NCBI GenBank assembly: GCA_945917765.1
Contig: CAMEHU010000006.1
Location: forward strand, 1-60,242
From: an uncultured Lachnospiraceae bacterium
Lineage (GTDB): Bacteria; Bacillota; Clostridia; TANB77; CAG-508
Direction: 5' to 3'
Length of the DNA: 60,242 nucleotides
Part shown: positions 48,466-57,474 of the stretch, piece by piece
How positions within the stretch are numbered: the first letter of the stretch is position 1
Layout of the letters: every line of letters begins with the position of its first letter
The notes under the pieces: generated by a model
Told to the model about the DNA's origin: nothing
Seen by the model: the letters and a program-made list of their open reading frames with translations, nothing else
Databases searched by the model: none
Program-made: the position numbers and the translations under genes

Positions 48466-48879
48466 TCACATTATTTTTCTATTTTTAGCTTTTTTATATA
48501 TTGACCTTATAACTAAATCGTCTAACTGCTTTTGTTTCTTAAAACTCATTTTCGATAATTTTTTAATTTCATCTTCAGTTCTCTTTTCAAAATATTTTAA
48601 TTTTATATAATTGCCTACAAAAAAATTTTGACATAAAAAAACAAGCTCCCTTTTTAAGAAAACTTGCCATCTTTTTAATTCTATTAACTTTTTATCTTCT
48701 ATCAATCTTATTGCTTGATTTTCTAAAGAATTACTTTCACTATTTATTCCTTTTATCCAAGCATTATGACCAACATTTGTGCCCTCTATAATGTCTTCCT
48801 CTCTTTCAGCTATCTTTTGTGGTAATTTTTTATAATTATACAAATAGTATTTTATTTTTTTATATTCATTGTTTTCCAT
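48466..48879 (-). CDS. Hypothetical helical protein (DUF1492/ArpU-like)
   Basis: The 137 residues are helical and basic, with KIKYYLYNYKKLPQKIAERE near the start, HNAWIKGIN, and a C-terminal region-4-like half (KRTEDEIKKLSKMSFKKQ). The likeness is to phage ArpU or DUF1492 proteins. It is the rightmost gene of the ICE. A truncated copy is at 45822-46010. Confidence 0.55.
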   Translation of the reverse strand: MENNEYKKIKYYLYNYKKLPQKIAEREEDIIEGTNVGHNAWIKGINSESNSLENQAIRLIEDKKLIELKRWQVFLKRELVFLCQNFFVGNYIKLKYFEKRTEDEIKKLSKMSFKKQKQLDDLVIRSIYKKAKNRKIM

Positions 48880-48900
48880 CTTTTATCTCCTTTTCCATCA

Positions 48901-48928
48901 AAAAAAGCATCATAAAGATGCTTTTTTT
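48901..48928. terminator. Terminator near the right ICE end
   Basis: AAAAAAGCATC and GATGCTTTTTT enclose a five-base loop. It works on both strands and shields the ICE from outside transcription. 48929-48997 is AT-rich spacer. Confidence 0.8.
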
Positions 48929-48997
48929 AATTTTTATGTATTCTTAAAAAACTCTCAAATGCTTGATATTACTTTGTTTCATCAGGGTGATTACTTC

Positions 48998-49035
48998 AAA
49001 TAATTTTTTTACTCCAACGGAAGTTGGTGTTAACT
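48998..49035. other. attR junction
   Basis: The element arm AAATAATTTTTTTAC and TCCAACG ends at GA (49020-49021), after which the ssp gene resumes with AGTTGGTGTTAAC. The 22-base arm and the attL arm (7257-7278) match as inverted repeats at 18 of 22 positions when centred on GA, giving the symmetric attP of the circular form. Confidence 0.85.
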
Positions 49036-49142
49036 TAAAAGATGGTTACAATGGTGACTTATCTTCAAGAGACGCTGGTAGAATCGGTGGTAACATGGTT
49101 AGAAAGTTAATACAACAAGCTGAAAGCAATATGACAAAATAA
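49020..49142 (+). pseudogene. 3' part of ssp (alpha/beta SASP)
   Basis: The frame EVGVNLKDGYNGDLSSRDAG continues RIGGNMVRKLIQQ and ends at TAA 49140-49142. It contains the conserved SASP core and the GPR protease region lies at the junction. It has no start of its own. With 7171-7254 it restores a 68-residue protein. Confidence 0.93.
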
Positions 49143-49244
49143 GGTCATTGCTAGCGAATAGTTAGATTTTTTAGCAGGGATATTTTTCTTGGTTTTATGA
49201 ATTTTAAATCTTTGTTTTTACAAATTCATTTAAAAATACATAAA

Positions 49245-49272
49245 GGCAGGAATTGTGTTCCTGCCGTTTTTT
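49245..49272. terminator. Bidirectional terminator
   Basis: GGCAGGAA and TTCCTGCC make an eight-base stem with a five-base loop followed by GTTTTTT. It ends the ssp transcript and, on the minus strand, the coiled-coil gene whose stop codon it touches. Confidence 0.85.
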
Positions 49273-50566
49273 ATAAATCCCTATCATCAGCCACCTTAAA
49301 TCCAAGACTAGCCTTTTCTTTTCTTTCTGTATTGCTTGTATTTGAATCTCTTACATCCTCGTCTCTTGTATCAACGTCCCTTGTGACACCAATATCTTCT
49401 TTCAAACCTTTTCTTTCATCAAGAATATTTTTAATTTCCAAATGATTTTTTGTTTCATCATATTCTTGCAAACCAAATCTGAAATTATTACATGCTCCAT
49501 CTATATTCATGCTTTCTTCATAAATATCATGACACTCTTTTGATGGAGGTGGTAATAATGGTGTTTTTGAAATCGCACTCTTTATTCTATCAGTAATAAT
49601 TTTAAATATGCTCTTCTTTTCTTCTCCTTCAAGTGTAATTCCTAATCTATTTGCCCTTGTTGCAACTGCATTAATTTTATTTCCTAGAGCTGATAAATTA
49701 GTTTTCGCTGTAATTGTTAATTCATGTAATTTTTTTATTTTTTCTGTTAATTTACCTATAATCATTTCATCATATTTTATAAGTTTATTTTGTTTTTGAA
49801 CTAATGCTTCTAATTCCTTTATTCTTTCGTCTTTTTCTTTAACCTTATCCTCAATTTCTTTTATGTTTGCTTCTCTTTCAGAAACTTTTTCTTCTCTTTC
49901 CTCTACATTTTTTTCTCTTTCTGAAGCATCATTTTCTCTGCTTGCAACTTCTTGTTTTCTTTGCTCTAAATCTTCTTCTTTTTTATTTAACTCGTTTTCT
50001 CTATTTGATAATTGTTTTTCTGAATTTGAAACCTCATTTTCTCTTTCATCTAAATTCTTGCTTTTTTCATCTAATTTTTTATTTTTATCTTCAATTTTTT
50101 TATTTTCTGCATCTATTTTTCTTTGTTCAGCATTTTGTTCTCTTTCTCTTTTTGATATATCTGCCTCTCGTGAATTCAGCTCTTTTACTCTTCTTTGCAA
50201 AGCTCTTACATTTTCATTATATTGTTCCGCTTTTTCTTCATATACATTTTCTTTATCTTGTAATAGATTTCTTTCTTCTTTTATTCTAACCAAATCAGCT
50301 TGAGCTTGTTCAATTTTTCTTTCAATTATCCTTAATACTTCTTTATCATTAATTTCTTTTTTAGCTGCAATTTTGGCTCTTTCATATTGATCATCTTCAA
50401 ATTTTCTTTCTGCTGCAACAATTTCTTCTGCTAATTCCTCATTTTTCCTTGTTAATCTTGTATTTTCATCTTCCAATTCCTCTGTTTTTCTTTTTACATA
50501 GTAATAATTCTCTTCTTGCTCATTTGCCCTGTTTCTCCAATAGTAATAATCTTCTTCACTACTCAT
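49271..50566 (-). CDS. Long coiled-coil protein
   Basis: The 431 residues are almost all heptad-rich coiled coil (about 10-330, rich in E, K, R with motifs such as REREQNAEQRKIDAE and SNREN), with a C-terminal region of about 90 residues carrying Cys (KECHDIYEES). No signal or membrane segment is seen. It follows the AAA-M41 gene with a 31-base gap and may act with it as a scaffold. GGAGG precedes the ATG. Confidence 0.7.
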   Translation of the reverse strand: MSSEEDYYYWRNRANEQEENYYYVKRKTEELEDENTRLTRKNEELAEEIVAAERKFEDDQYERAKIAAKKEINDKEVLRIIERKIEQAQADLVRIKEERNLLQDKENVYEEKAEQYNENVRALQRRVKELNSREADISKREREQNAEQRKIDAENKKIEDKNKKLDEKSKNLDERENEVSNSEKQLSNRENELNKKEEDLEQRKQEVASRENDASEREKNVEEREEKVSEREANIKEIEDKVKEKDERIKELEALVQKQNKLIKYDEMIIGKLTEKIKKLHELTITAKTNLSALGNKINAVATRANRLGITLEGEEKKSIFKIITDRIKSAISKTPLLPPPSKECHDIYEESMNIDGACNNFRFGLQEYDETKNHLEIKNILDERKGLKEDIGVTRDVDTRDEDVRDSNTSNTERKEKASLGFKVADDRDL

Positions 50567-50597
50567 TTTAAAACACCTCCGATATATTTTTTACTTT

Positions 50598-53500
50598 TTA
50601 ATTTTTTATCAATTCAACAAATTCCTCACCACTTAATGAACCTTTTTCTAATAAAACATTCAATACTTTATCAAATAAGTGCCTATTTTCTTCAAGCATT
50701 TTCTTTGTTTCATTATAACACATTTCCAAAGTTGCTTTCTTTTCTTTATCCATATTTTGTTGCATCTCAAGTCCTATTTTGTTATTACGTGTACTTATTA
50801 ATCCTAAAGTATCTGACATTCCATACTCATTAAACATATCATTTAATAGTCGAGATGCCTTATCTAAATCAGATTGACAACCAGATGCAACTTTACCTAA
50901 AATACATTCTTCTGCTGCTCTTCCAGCTAGCAAAACATCAATTCTGTTTAAATAATCTCTTTTTGTATAATGCATTTTTTGTTTAGGTTTTGTATGAAGT
51001 ACGTATCCTAAATAACCATTCCCTTCAGGTATAACATTAATAATTTTTAATGTAGTTTCACCATTATGCAAATATTCAACTAAAGCATGTCCAATTTCAT
51101 GAATTGCTGTCCACCTTCTATCTTCATCAGAAACATCTGATGGAAGTGCTGCTTGTTCATTATTAAATGTTATTTCTACCATTTCTTCTATTGTTGGAAC
51201 ATCTTCAACTAATAATACATTTAGGTTGTTTTCTAAATCATTATTTGATGAGTGTTTTATTAACATTTCTTGTAATAATTTATCAACAAATCTTCCATTT
51301 CCAAAATTTTCTACAGAACTAAAATATTTGAAAACCTCCATTACTTTGTTCTTAACTTCCTCTGAGAATTCTAAAGCATACTGGTCACATTTTAATTTAA
51401 AAATTGCAAATAACTCGTCAGCTTTATAATTCTCAAATTCAAAATTATACCCAATACGAGAAGCTATACCTGAATTAGAATTCATGAATTTTTTCATTTC
51501 TTGTGTATAACCAGCAAAAATTACTACTAAATCATCTCTATAATCCTCCATAGCTTTTATTAAAGTTGCTATAACCTCCTGACCATAATCATTCCCTGAA
51601 TCAGAATTTGTTAAGCTGTATGCTTCATCAATAAATAATACTCCTCCGATTGCAGATTCAATAACTTTTTCTGTTTTTGGAGCAGTTTGTCCTATATGCT
51701 CACCTACTAAATCTTTTCTATCAACTTCAACTAATTTATTAACTCTAATACATCCTATATTATATAGCATTTCAGTTATTTTTCTTGCCATTGTTGTTTT
51801 TCCAGTTCCCGAATCTCCTGTAAATACCATGTGCAATCTTAAATCTGGTAAGCTTTTTTCAGATATTTTTGCTAATTTATTTCTAAATTGTGCATATTTT
51901 CCTAATGAAATAACTTCTTTTTTTATTTTTTCCATTCCTATAATTTCATTAAATAGTTTTTCTACTTCATCTGGCTTTCTTTCTCCAGATGAACTTGCAA
52001 GTAGCTCTTCCATTGTTGGAATACTATTTTCATTTAATAAAAACAATTCTTCTTTATCTAGATTCAAATCAGCATGTTTTGTTAAAGTTTTTTGTAGTAT
52101 TTTATCAATATATCTTCCATTTCCAAAGTTCTTTCTACTTTTTCCAAAATCAATTATTTCTCTTATTTTACTTTCAGCATTTTCATTAATACTAAAACCT
52201 ATTTTTTCAGCCTTCATTTTATAAATATCATATAATTCATCTTCTGTGTAATCTGCAAATTCAAATGTATATCCTATTCGTGATTCAATTCCAGAATTTG
52301 ATCTAATAAATTCTCTCATTTCCTTAGTATATCCAGCAAAAATAACTACTAAATCGCCTTTATAATCCTCCATTGCTTTTATAAGGGTATTTATTACTTC
52401 AGTTCCAGCATTTCCTGTTGTTTGAACTAAAGAATATGCTTCATCTATAAATAGCACTCCACCTAATGCAGAATTAATTACCCTTCCTGTTTTTATAGGT
52501 GTTTGTCCAGTATAAGCAGCAACCAAATCTTTTGCTTCAACTTCAACACATTTATTTTCTTTAATATATCCCATATCATATAAAATTTTTGAAACAAGTC
52601 TTGCTACAGTTGTTTTTCCTGTTCCTGCATTTCCTAAAAACATCATATGTAAATTGAAATCAGGCATCTTTTTGCCATATTTTTCAATTTCTTTTCTTAG
52701 ATTTAAAAAGCTATTGAATTCTCTAAGTTGTTCTTTAATATTGTTCATTCCTATTAAATCCTTGAATAATTCTTCAATTGAATTATTTTCAATTCTTTCA
52801 GATGGTAATTCTATTTCAGCTTTGTTTATTACATAACCTGCCAGAAAATAGCTTAATTCACTATTTTTAAATGGTAAATATCTTCTATTTTCTTTAATAT
52901 ACTTTTGAACTCTTTTTTCAACATTTTTATCCATTTTCTCTTTAAGATAGTCTGGCAACATCTTTTTAAAAATATCAAATATTTTTTTATCATCATAATC
53001 TTCAAATTCTAATACATCACTAAATATATATGGCAACTTTGAATTTGTTTTACAAAATCCTTTATATTCAAGCTCTGTACAATCTAAAATAATATATCTT
53101 CCATATATTTCGCTTACAATTCTGTCTATATTTTTTTTATTTTGTTTTCTTTCATTTGCTGCTGCTGTTGAAAAATCATCAAAGTTAGCACTACTATCTA
53201 AATAATCTTGAATATCAGAAATTACATATAAAACATTTTCTCCAAGATAAAAATCTTTTTTTAAAGATAGATTAATAGGTCTTCTATTGCTTATTTTTCC
53301 TATGCTATACAAATACTCAGAAATTTTATCTATTGTTTCTTGTTTATTAGTTCCTTCATTTCCAATAAAAGCACATTTTAGCCCCTTAATATTTGGAATT
53401 GCAAGTTGTGACATGAAATTTTCAACCTTAGGGGCAAGATTCATAATTTTGAGCCTTGTTAAATTTCTTTCATATGCATCAAAGCCAAACATAACATCTT

Positions 53501-53945
53501 GATTTTCTTGTATAGCCTTATGTCTCAAATAATATATATATCCAGCAACTTTTATTGGACATGCAGGCATCCTACATACAACATTTTTTGTGTTTTTTTC
53601 AGTTCTAGATAAACAAAGTTCAGTTAAACCAGTGTCTAACCTTGCTGAATATGTACATGTATATATGTTATTGTTTACAATTCCTTTATTAAGCATATCT
53701 ACCATTCCATCTGTTCTACAAAGCCCAGTATGTGATATTACAACATTTCCATCAGGATTCAAGTCTGGTTCAACTCTTACTAAATTTAGTTCTAATAGTT
53801 TTTCTGCAGTTGCAATAACATTCGGTGCCACTTCTGAAAAGCCTGTTGCTTTCCATTCAAAATTGAATCTTATGTTCTCAGTTTCTTTTTTATTTTCTTT
53901 TTCAATTTCAATTTCATTTTTCTTCTCTTTTTCATTTTCTTCCAT
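50598..53945 (-). CDS. Double CbbX-type AAA+ ATPase fused to an M41 protease domain
   Basis: About 1115 residues: an N-terminal region (1-370) with a Cys-containing segment (CRMPACPIKV), a first AAA+ module with NAGTGKTTVARL (about 438) and VLFIDEAYSL, a second with GDSGTGKTTMARK (about 711) and again VLFIDEAYSL, then an FtsH-like M41 peptidase domain with zinc motif TAIHEIGHALVEYL (about 950) and the third ligand in CQSDLDKASRLL. No membrane segment is present, unlike FtsH, and the AAA modules are of the CbxX/CfqX rather than FtsH type. AAGGGTGG precedes the ATG at 53945. Probably a soluble ATP-dependent protease; substrate unknown. Confidence 0.82.
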   Translation of the reverse strand: MEENEKEKKNEIEIEKENKKETENIRFNFEWKATGFSEVAPNVIATAEKLLELNLVRVEPDLNPDGNVVISHTGLCRTDGMVDMLNKGIVNNNIYTCTYSARLDTGLTELCLSRTEKNTKNVVCRMPACPIKVAGYIYYLRHKAIQENQDVMFGFDAYERNLTRLKIMNLAPKVENFMSQLAIPNIKGLKCAFIGNEGTNKQETIDKISEYLYSIGKISNRRPINLSLKKDFYLGENVLYVISDIQDYLDSSANFDDFSTAAANERKQNKKNIDRIVSEIYGRYIILDCTELEYKGFCKTNSKLPYIFSDVLEFEDYDDKKIFDIFKKMLPDYLKEKMDKNVEKRVQKYIKENRRYLPFKNSELSYFLAGYVINKAEIELPSERIENNSIEELFKDLIGMNNIKEQLREFNSFLNLRKEIEKYGKKMPDFNLHMMFLGNAGTGKTTVARLVSKILYDMGYIKENKCVEVEAKDLVAAYTGQTPIKTGRVINSALGGVLFIDEAYSLVQTTGNAGTEVINTLIKAMEDYKGDLVVIFAGYTKEMREFIRSNSGIESRIGYTFEFADYTEDELYDIYKMKAEKIGFSINENAESKIREIIDFGKSRKNFGNGRYIDKILQKTLTKHADLNLDKEELFLLNENSIPTMEELLASSSGERKPDEVEKLFNEIIGMEKIKKEVISLGKYAQFRNKLAKISEKSLPDLRLHMVFTGDSGTGKTTMARKITEMLYNIGCIRVNKLVEVDRKDLVGEHIGQTAPKTEKVIESAIGGVLFIDEAYSLTNSDSGNDYGQEVIATLIKAMEDYRDDLVVIFAGYTQEMKKFMNSNSGIASRIGYNFEFENYKADELFAIFKLKCDQYALEFSEEVKNKVMEVFKYFSSVENFGNGRFVDKLLQEMLIKHSSNNDLENNLNVLLVEDVPTIEEMVEITFNNEQAALPSDVSDEDRRWTAIHEIGHALVEYLHNGETTLKIINVIPEGNGYLGYVLHTKPKQKMHYTKRDYLNRIDVLLAGRAAEECILGKVASGCQSDLDKASRLLNDMFNEYGMSDTLGLISTRNNKIGLEMQQNMDKEKKATLEMCYNETKKMLEENRHLFDKVLNVLLEKGSLSGEEFVELIKN

Positions 53946-53965
53946 TAAAAATTCCACCCTTAAAT

Positions 53966-54934
53966 TTATATTTTCATACTATCCCCGCAACCTACTTTTC
54001 TTGCACTTTTAAACAATTCTTTTTCCTTCTTAGTTACAATTTTCTCACATATTCCTTCTTTTGAACAAACCTGCAAAGTGATTTTTCCGCTCTCAATTTT
54101 AGGATGCCTTAATACCCTTGCAAAATCTTTTTTTTCAACATTTTGCCTGCTAACACCAATATACGAAAATTTTTCATCTTCATAAGGAACATCACCATTT
54201 TTTAATAATTTATGAATTTTAGTTCTATTAACCCTACAAGTAGAATGACACCAATCATTTTCAGGCATCGGGCAATTTTCTATATTGGGGCATGGAGCAA
54301 TCACACACCCACCTTGTTCTATAAGATTTTTTCTAATTACTTTTATTTCACTAAAACCAACAGGTGTTCCTGGTTCTATTATTAGCAGAATTTTATTAGT
54401 TGCTTTCCACAATTTATCCAAAGCTTGTTTTCTATCATTTTCATTTAATTCATTTAAAACATATGAGCAGATTACTAAATCAGCACTATATTTAATATCT
54501 GAATTTAATAAGTCAAATTTTTCCCATTTTGCATTTAGTAATGTATTATCCTCAGAGTTTTTCATAAAAAATTCTCCAAGATTTCTCATTACATCTTCTC
54601 TTTCCAGGCAAATAATTTTTCCAACATCAATTAAGCTATTAACTGCCCAACTTCCTGCACCTGTTCCTGCTCCAACATCTAAAACCGATTCAATTTTTGG
54701 ATTATATATTTCTAGAACATTTTTCAACGCTGTATAAATTGCTGAATATGTTGCAGGCATTCTTACAGCTGAATATGCAAGAGCTTCGATATTTTCAGTA
54801 ACTAATCTATTACCTTTTCCACTTTTTTCTCGATATTTAAAACTGATATTTTCCGCATTTTTTTGTAAATCTTTTATATTTGCTTTTTCTAATTCGTTTT
54901 CAATAAGATTTTTTAGTTCTATTGGTAATTCCAT
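53966..54934 (-). CDS. Rsm22-like methyltransferase with iron-sulfur cysteines
   Basis: The 322-residue protein has a Rossmann methyltransferase core (SVLDVGAGTGAGSWAVNSL, about 95-115) and the Rsm22 family marks: LLIIEPGTPVGF (about 180), the cysteine cluster CPNIENCPMPENDWCHSTC (about 212-230) and a C-terminal Cys pair. Rsm22 proteins act on the small ribosomal subunit or assist its assembly and bind Fe-S. It is the gene before the AAA-M41 protease on the same strand, 20 bases apart. A GAAAGGATG ribosome site precedes the ATG. Confidence 0.85.
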   Translation of the reverse strand: MELPIELKNLIENELEKANIKDLQKNAENISFKYREKSGKGNRLVTENIEALAYSAVRMPATYSAIYTALKNVLEIYNPKIESVLDVGAGTGAGSWAVNSLIDVGKIICLEREDVMRNLGEFFMKNSEDNTLLNAKWEKFDLLNSDIKYSADLVICSYVLNELNENDRKQALDKLWKATNKILLIIEPGTPVGFSEIKVIRKNLIEQGGCVIAPCPNIENCPMPENDWCHSTCRVNRTKIHKLLKNGDVPYEDEKFSYIGVSRQNVEKKDFARVLRHPKIESGKITLQVCSKEGICEKIVTKKEKELFKSARKVGCGDSMKI

Positions 54935-54969
54935 ATATTTTTACATCCTTTCATAAAAATAAAAACTTT

Positions 54970-55732
54970 CTAATCACACCACCTAGTAGCATACCACCCG
55001 TTCCATATCCTCTCTCATAATCTTACGTCCCCAGCTAATCTTGCAACTTTTCAAGTCCTCATTACATTCAGCAACAATTACATATTCATCTGTTTTATCA
55101 ATAATAAAAACTGAATGATAATCACCATCAATTCTAGCCTGATCACCTATTCTAAGTTCATCATAATTTTCAAACACTCTAACAGGTGCATCTTCTCCAA
55201 AAACTAAATCACTTAATAAACTTGCAAAACCTCTGCACTGAACGCTTGTTGCTTCATACGGATAAACATCATCAGATTTTCCATAATATGCATTACAATA
55301 TCTTTCACCATATTCATTATGATTACACGGAATTTCTGTAACACTATACATATTATTGTTTTCATGGGGATTACTAGACTTTTCCCCCATATGATTCCAA
55401 TACATATCATTTGGAAAAATAAGTTGCAATTCAATAATTTTTTTATTAAACTCATTTAACCAATTTTGAGGATATTGATTAGAAGATTGCATTGATGCAG
55501 TTATATATTTATTATTAATTTGATTTTGATTTTCTTCTAAGATTTTGAAAAATTTATTTTCATTATTATCTGTATTTGAATTTCCCAGTGCTTCAACCGT
55601 TTCTGCAAAAGCCAAAACATTTTTATTTATTTTTGTAATTGCTAAAATTATAAAAAAGAATAAAATAATTAAAAATATTCTTAAGATTATTTTTGATACT
55701 AATTTTGCCATGTTTTCTATAATATTTTTCAT
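54970..55732 (-). CDS. Membrane-anchored amidase-like (CHAP/NlpC type) protein, +1 shift at CGG
   Basis: About 253 residues: an N-terminal membrane helix, a linker, then a papain-like region with TSVQCRGFASLLSDLVFG (catalytic Cys), DGDYHSVFIIDKTDEYVIV (His) and ISWGRKI. The zero frame ends ERVVCY at 54983. Skipping the C of the CGG at 55000 gives EDMEGWYATRWCD and the stop at 54970. Family members tend to end with a Y-x-T-R-[YW] motif after the WGRKI strand, which supports the shifted tail. The start at 55732 has AGGTGA before it. It probably cuts wall peptides. Confidence 0.72.
54997..55000 (-). other. CGG +1 frameshift site (amidase-like)
   Basis: The minus strand reads GAA CGG GTG in the zero frame. 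Skipping the C at 55000 gives GAA GGG TGG. The glycine codon is GGG. The evidence is weaker than at the other sites because the zero frame ends only six codons later either way. Confidence 0.6.
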
Positions 55733-55980
55733 ATGTTTCACCTATTTTGTATAACTTTTGTATTTTTTCTTTTTCAAAATTATTTCATTATTATTTATGT
55801 TCTTTTGTAGTATTAATCTAAAAAAACATTTGTAAACTACTTATATATAAATTATATCAATACATAATTTAATTGTAAATATTTTTTGTTTCAATTGTTG
55901 CATTTTTACTTATTCCGTTGTATAATTTAGAAATAATTGTAATATTTAGGATATACTAAATATAGCACGGAATTTTACAG

Positions 55981-56013
55981 AAAGGAGATTGTTAGTTTAA
56001 ACTAACAAAAATT
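55981..56013 (+). promoter_or_regulatory. asnS ribosome site and start separated by a perfect palindrome
   Basis: AAAGGAG (55981-55987) is 26 bases from the ATG, too far for direct use. Between lies TTGTTAGTTTAAACTAACAA (55989-56008), which folds to an eight-base stem with a four-base loop and brings the ribosome site to about six bases from the ATG. There is no in-frame start between. It could also be a protein-binding operator. No T-box structure is seen. Confidence 0.6.
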
Positions 56014-57408
56014 ATGCCTATGGAAACAACATTAATTAAAGATTTATTTAGAAATACAAAATCTTACGAAAACCAAGAAATTAAAATTGAAGGTTGGGTC
56101 AGAACAGTTCGTGACTCAAAAACATTTGGATTTATTGAATTAAATGATGGTTCATTCTTCAATAATGTTCAAATTGTTTTTAATGATAATTTATCTAATT
56201 TTGATGAAATATGCAAATTAACAATAGGTTCATCAATTGCAGCAACAGGTAAATTAGTTCTTACACCAGATGCAAAGCAACCTTTTGAAATACAAGCAAC
56301 AAGTGTAACAGTTGATAACCTAAGTTCACAAGATTATCCACTTCAAAAGAAAAGACACACTTTTGAATATTTAAGAACTGTTGCACATTTACGTCCAAGA
56401 ACAAATACATTTAATGCAATATTCAGAATAAGAAGTGTTGCAGCTTTTGCAATACATGAATATTTCCAAAACAATGGATATGTTTATTTAAACAGCCCAA
56501 TCATCACATGTGCAGACTGTGAAGGTTCAGCTGAAATGTTTAAATTAACAACATTAGATTTAGATAAACCATTACCACAAAAAGATGGACAAACTGATTT
56601 TTCTCAAGACATCTTTGGTAAAAAAGCTTATATTACTGGTTCAGGTCAATTACATGGAGAAACATTTGCACACGCATTTGGAAAAATCTATACATTTGGG
56701 CCAACTTTAAGATCAGAAAATTCAAACACAAAAACACATGCTAATGAATTCTGGATGGTAGAGCCAGAAATCTGTTTCTGTGATTTAGAGCAATTAATGA
56801 ATATTGAAGAAGATTTCTTAAAATATGTTGTAAAAGTTGTTTTAGAAAAATGCCCAGAAGAATTAGAATTCTGCGATAAATTCATTGAAAATGGATTAAT
56901 CGAAAAATTACAAAAAGTATGCAATTCTTCTTTTACAAGATTAGACCATAAAGAAGCTATTGACATTCTTAAAAAAGCTGATAAAGAATGGGAATTTGAA
57001 CCAGAATACGGTGAAGATTTAGCAAAAGAACATGAAAAATATATTACAGAATATTTCAACGGACCAGTATTTGTTAAAAACTGGCCAAAAGATATTAAAG
57101 CTTTCTATATGAAACTTAACCCAGACGGAAAAACAGTTGCTGCAGTTGACCTAGAAGTTCCTGGCGCAGGTGAAATCATGGGAGGTTCTCAAAGAGAAGA
57201 AGATTACGATAAATTAGTAAATCGTATGAAAGAAATAGGAATGAATACTGAAGAATTAGATTGGTATTTACAATTACGTAAATTCGGTTCTACAGTTCAT
57301 TCAGGATTTGGACTAGGATTTGAAAGATTATTGATGTATATTACTGGTATGCAAAATATTCGTGATGTAATTCCATTTCCTAGAACACCTGGAAATTGTG
57401 ATTTTTAA
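56014..57408 (+). CDS. asnS: Asparaginyl-tRNA synthetase
   Basis: AsnRS charges tRNA-Asn with asparagine. The 464 residues show the class II b layout: OB-fold anticodon domain (about 18-105, IEGWVRTVRDSKTFGFIEL), then the catalytic domain with motif 1 (about 130), motif 2 GPTLRSENSNTKTHANEFWM (about 230) and motif 3 GFGLGFERLLMYITG (about 430). Length is normal. It is on the plus strand, alone, between the amidase-like and hicB genes. No CGG occurs in frame. Confidence 0.97.
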   Translation: MPMETTLIKDLFRNTKSYENQEIKIEGWVRTVRDSKTFGFIELNDGSFFNNVQIVFNDNLSNFDEICKLTIGSSIAATGKLVLTPDAKQPFEIQATSVTVDNLSSQDYPLQKKRHTFEYLRTVAHLRPRTNTFNAIFRIRSVAAFAIHEYFQNNGYVYLNSPIITCADCEGSAEMFKLTTLDLDKPLPQKDGQTDFSQDIFGKKAYITGSGQLHGETFAHAFGKIYTFGPTLRSENSNTKTHANEFWMVEPEICFCDLEQLMNIEEDFLKYVVKVVLEKCPEELEFCDKFIENGLIEKLQKVCNSSFTRLDHKEAIDILKKADKEWEFEPEYGEDLAKEHEKYITEYFNGPVFVKNWPKDIKAFYMKLNPDGKTVAAVDLEVPGAGEIMGGSQREEDYDKLVNRMKEIGMNTEELDWYLQLRKFGSTVHSGFGLGFERLLMYITGMQNIRDVIPFPRTPGNCDF

Positions 57409-57417
57409 TGAATATGA

Positions 57418-57463
57418 TGACGGAGAAAATTTAAATGTTTTAAATTTTCTCCGTCACTTTTAT
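57418..57463. terminator. Bidirectional terminator between asnS and hicB
   Basis: TGACGGAGAAAATTTAAA pairs with its complement across a short loop, with T-rich tails on both strands. Confidence 0.85.
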
Positions 57464-57474
57464 TTTGTTTTAAT

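Larger units (their letters stand above)
7257..49021. mobile_element. 41.8-kb integrative conjugative element inserted in ssp
   Basis: The limits come from the split ssp gene and the two att junctions. The element carries a large serine recombinase at its left end, Tn916 ORF7/ORF8-like regulators, relaxase with ribbon-helix-helix partner, VirD4, VirB4, VirB6-like, VirB2-like, PrgI and M23 genes, ParB-like protein, a giant methylase/helicase, sortase and SpaA-like surface protein, and cargo at both ends. The conjugation genes form a nearly continuous minus-strand run from 41358 to 19186. No antibiotic-resistance gene is seen. Transfer requires CGG frameshifting in virB4, virD4 and the relaxase gene. 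Confidence 0.95.

Noticed and set aside
49863-50303. Plus-strand hydrophobic frames over the coiled-coil gene
   Set aside because: They are the reverse reading of E/K-rich coiled-coil codons and have no ribosome sites.
55742-56013. T-box riboswitch upstream of asnS
   Set aside because: No T-box core sequence or specifier stem and no terminator is seen; the leader holds only the 20-base palindrome.
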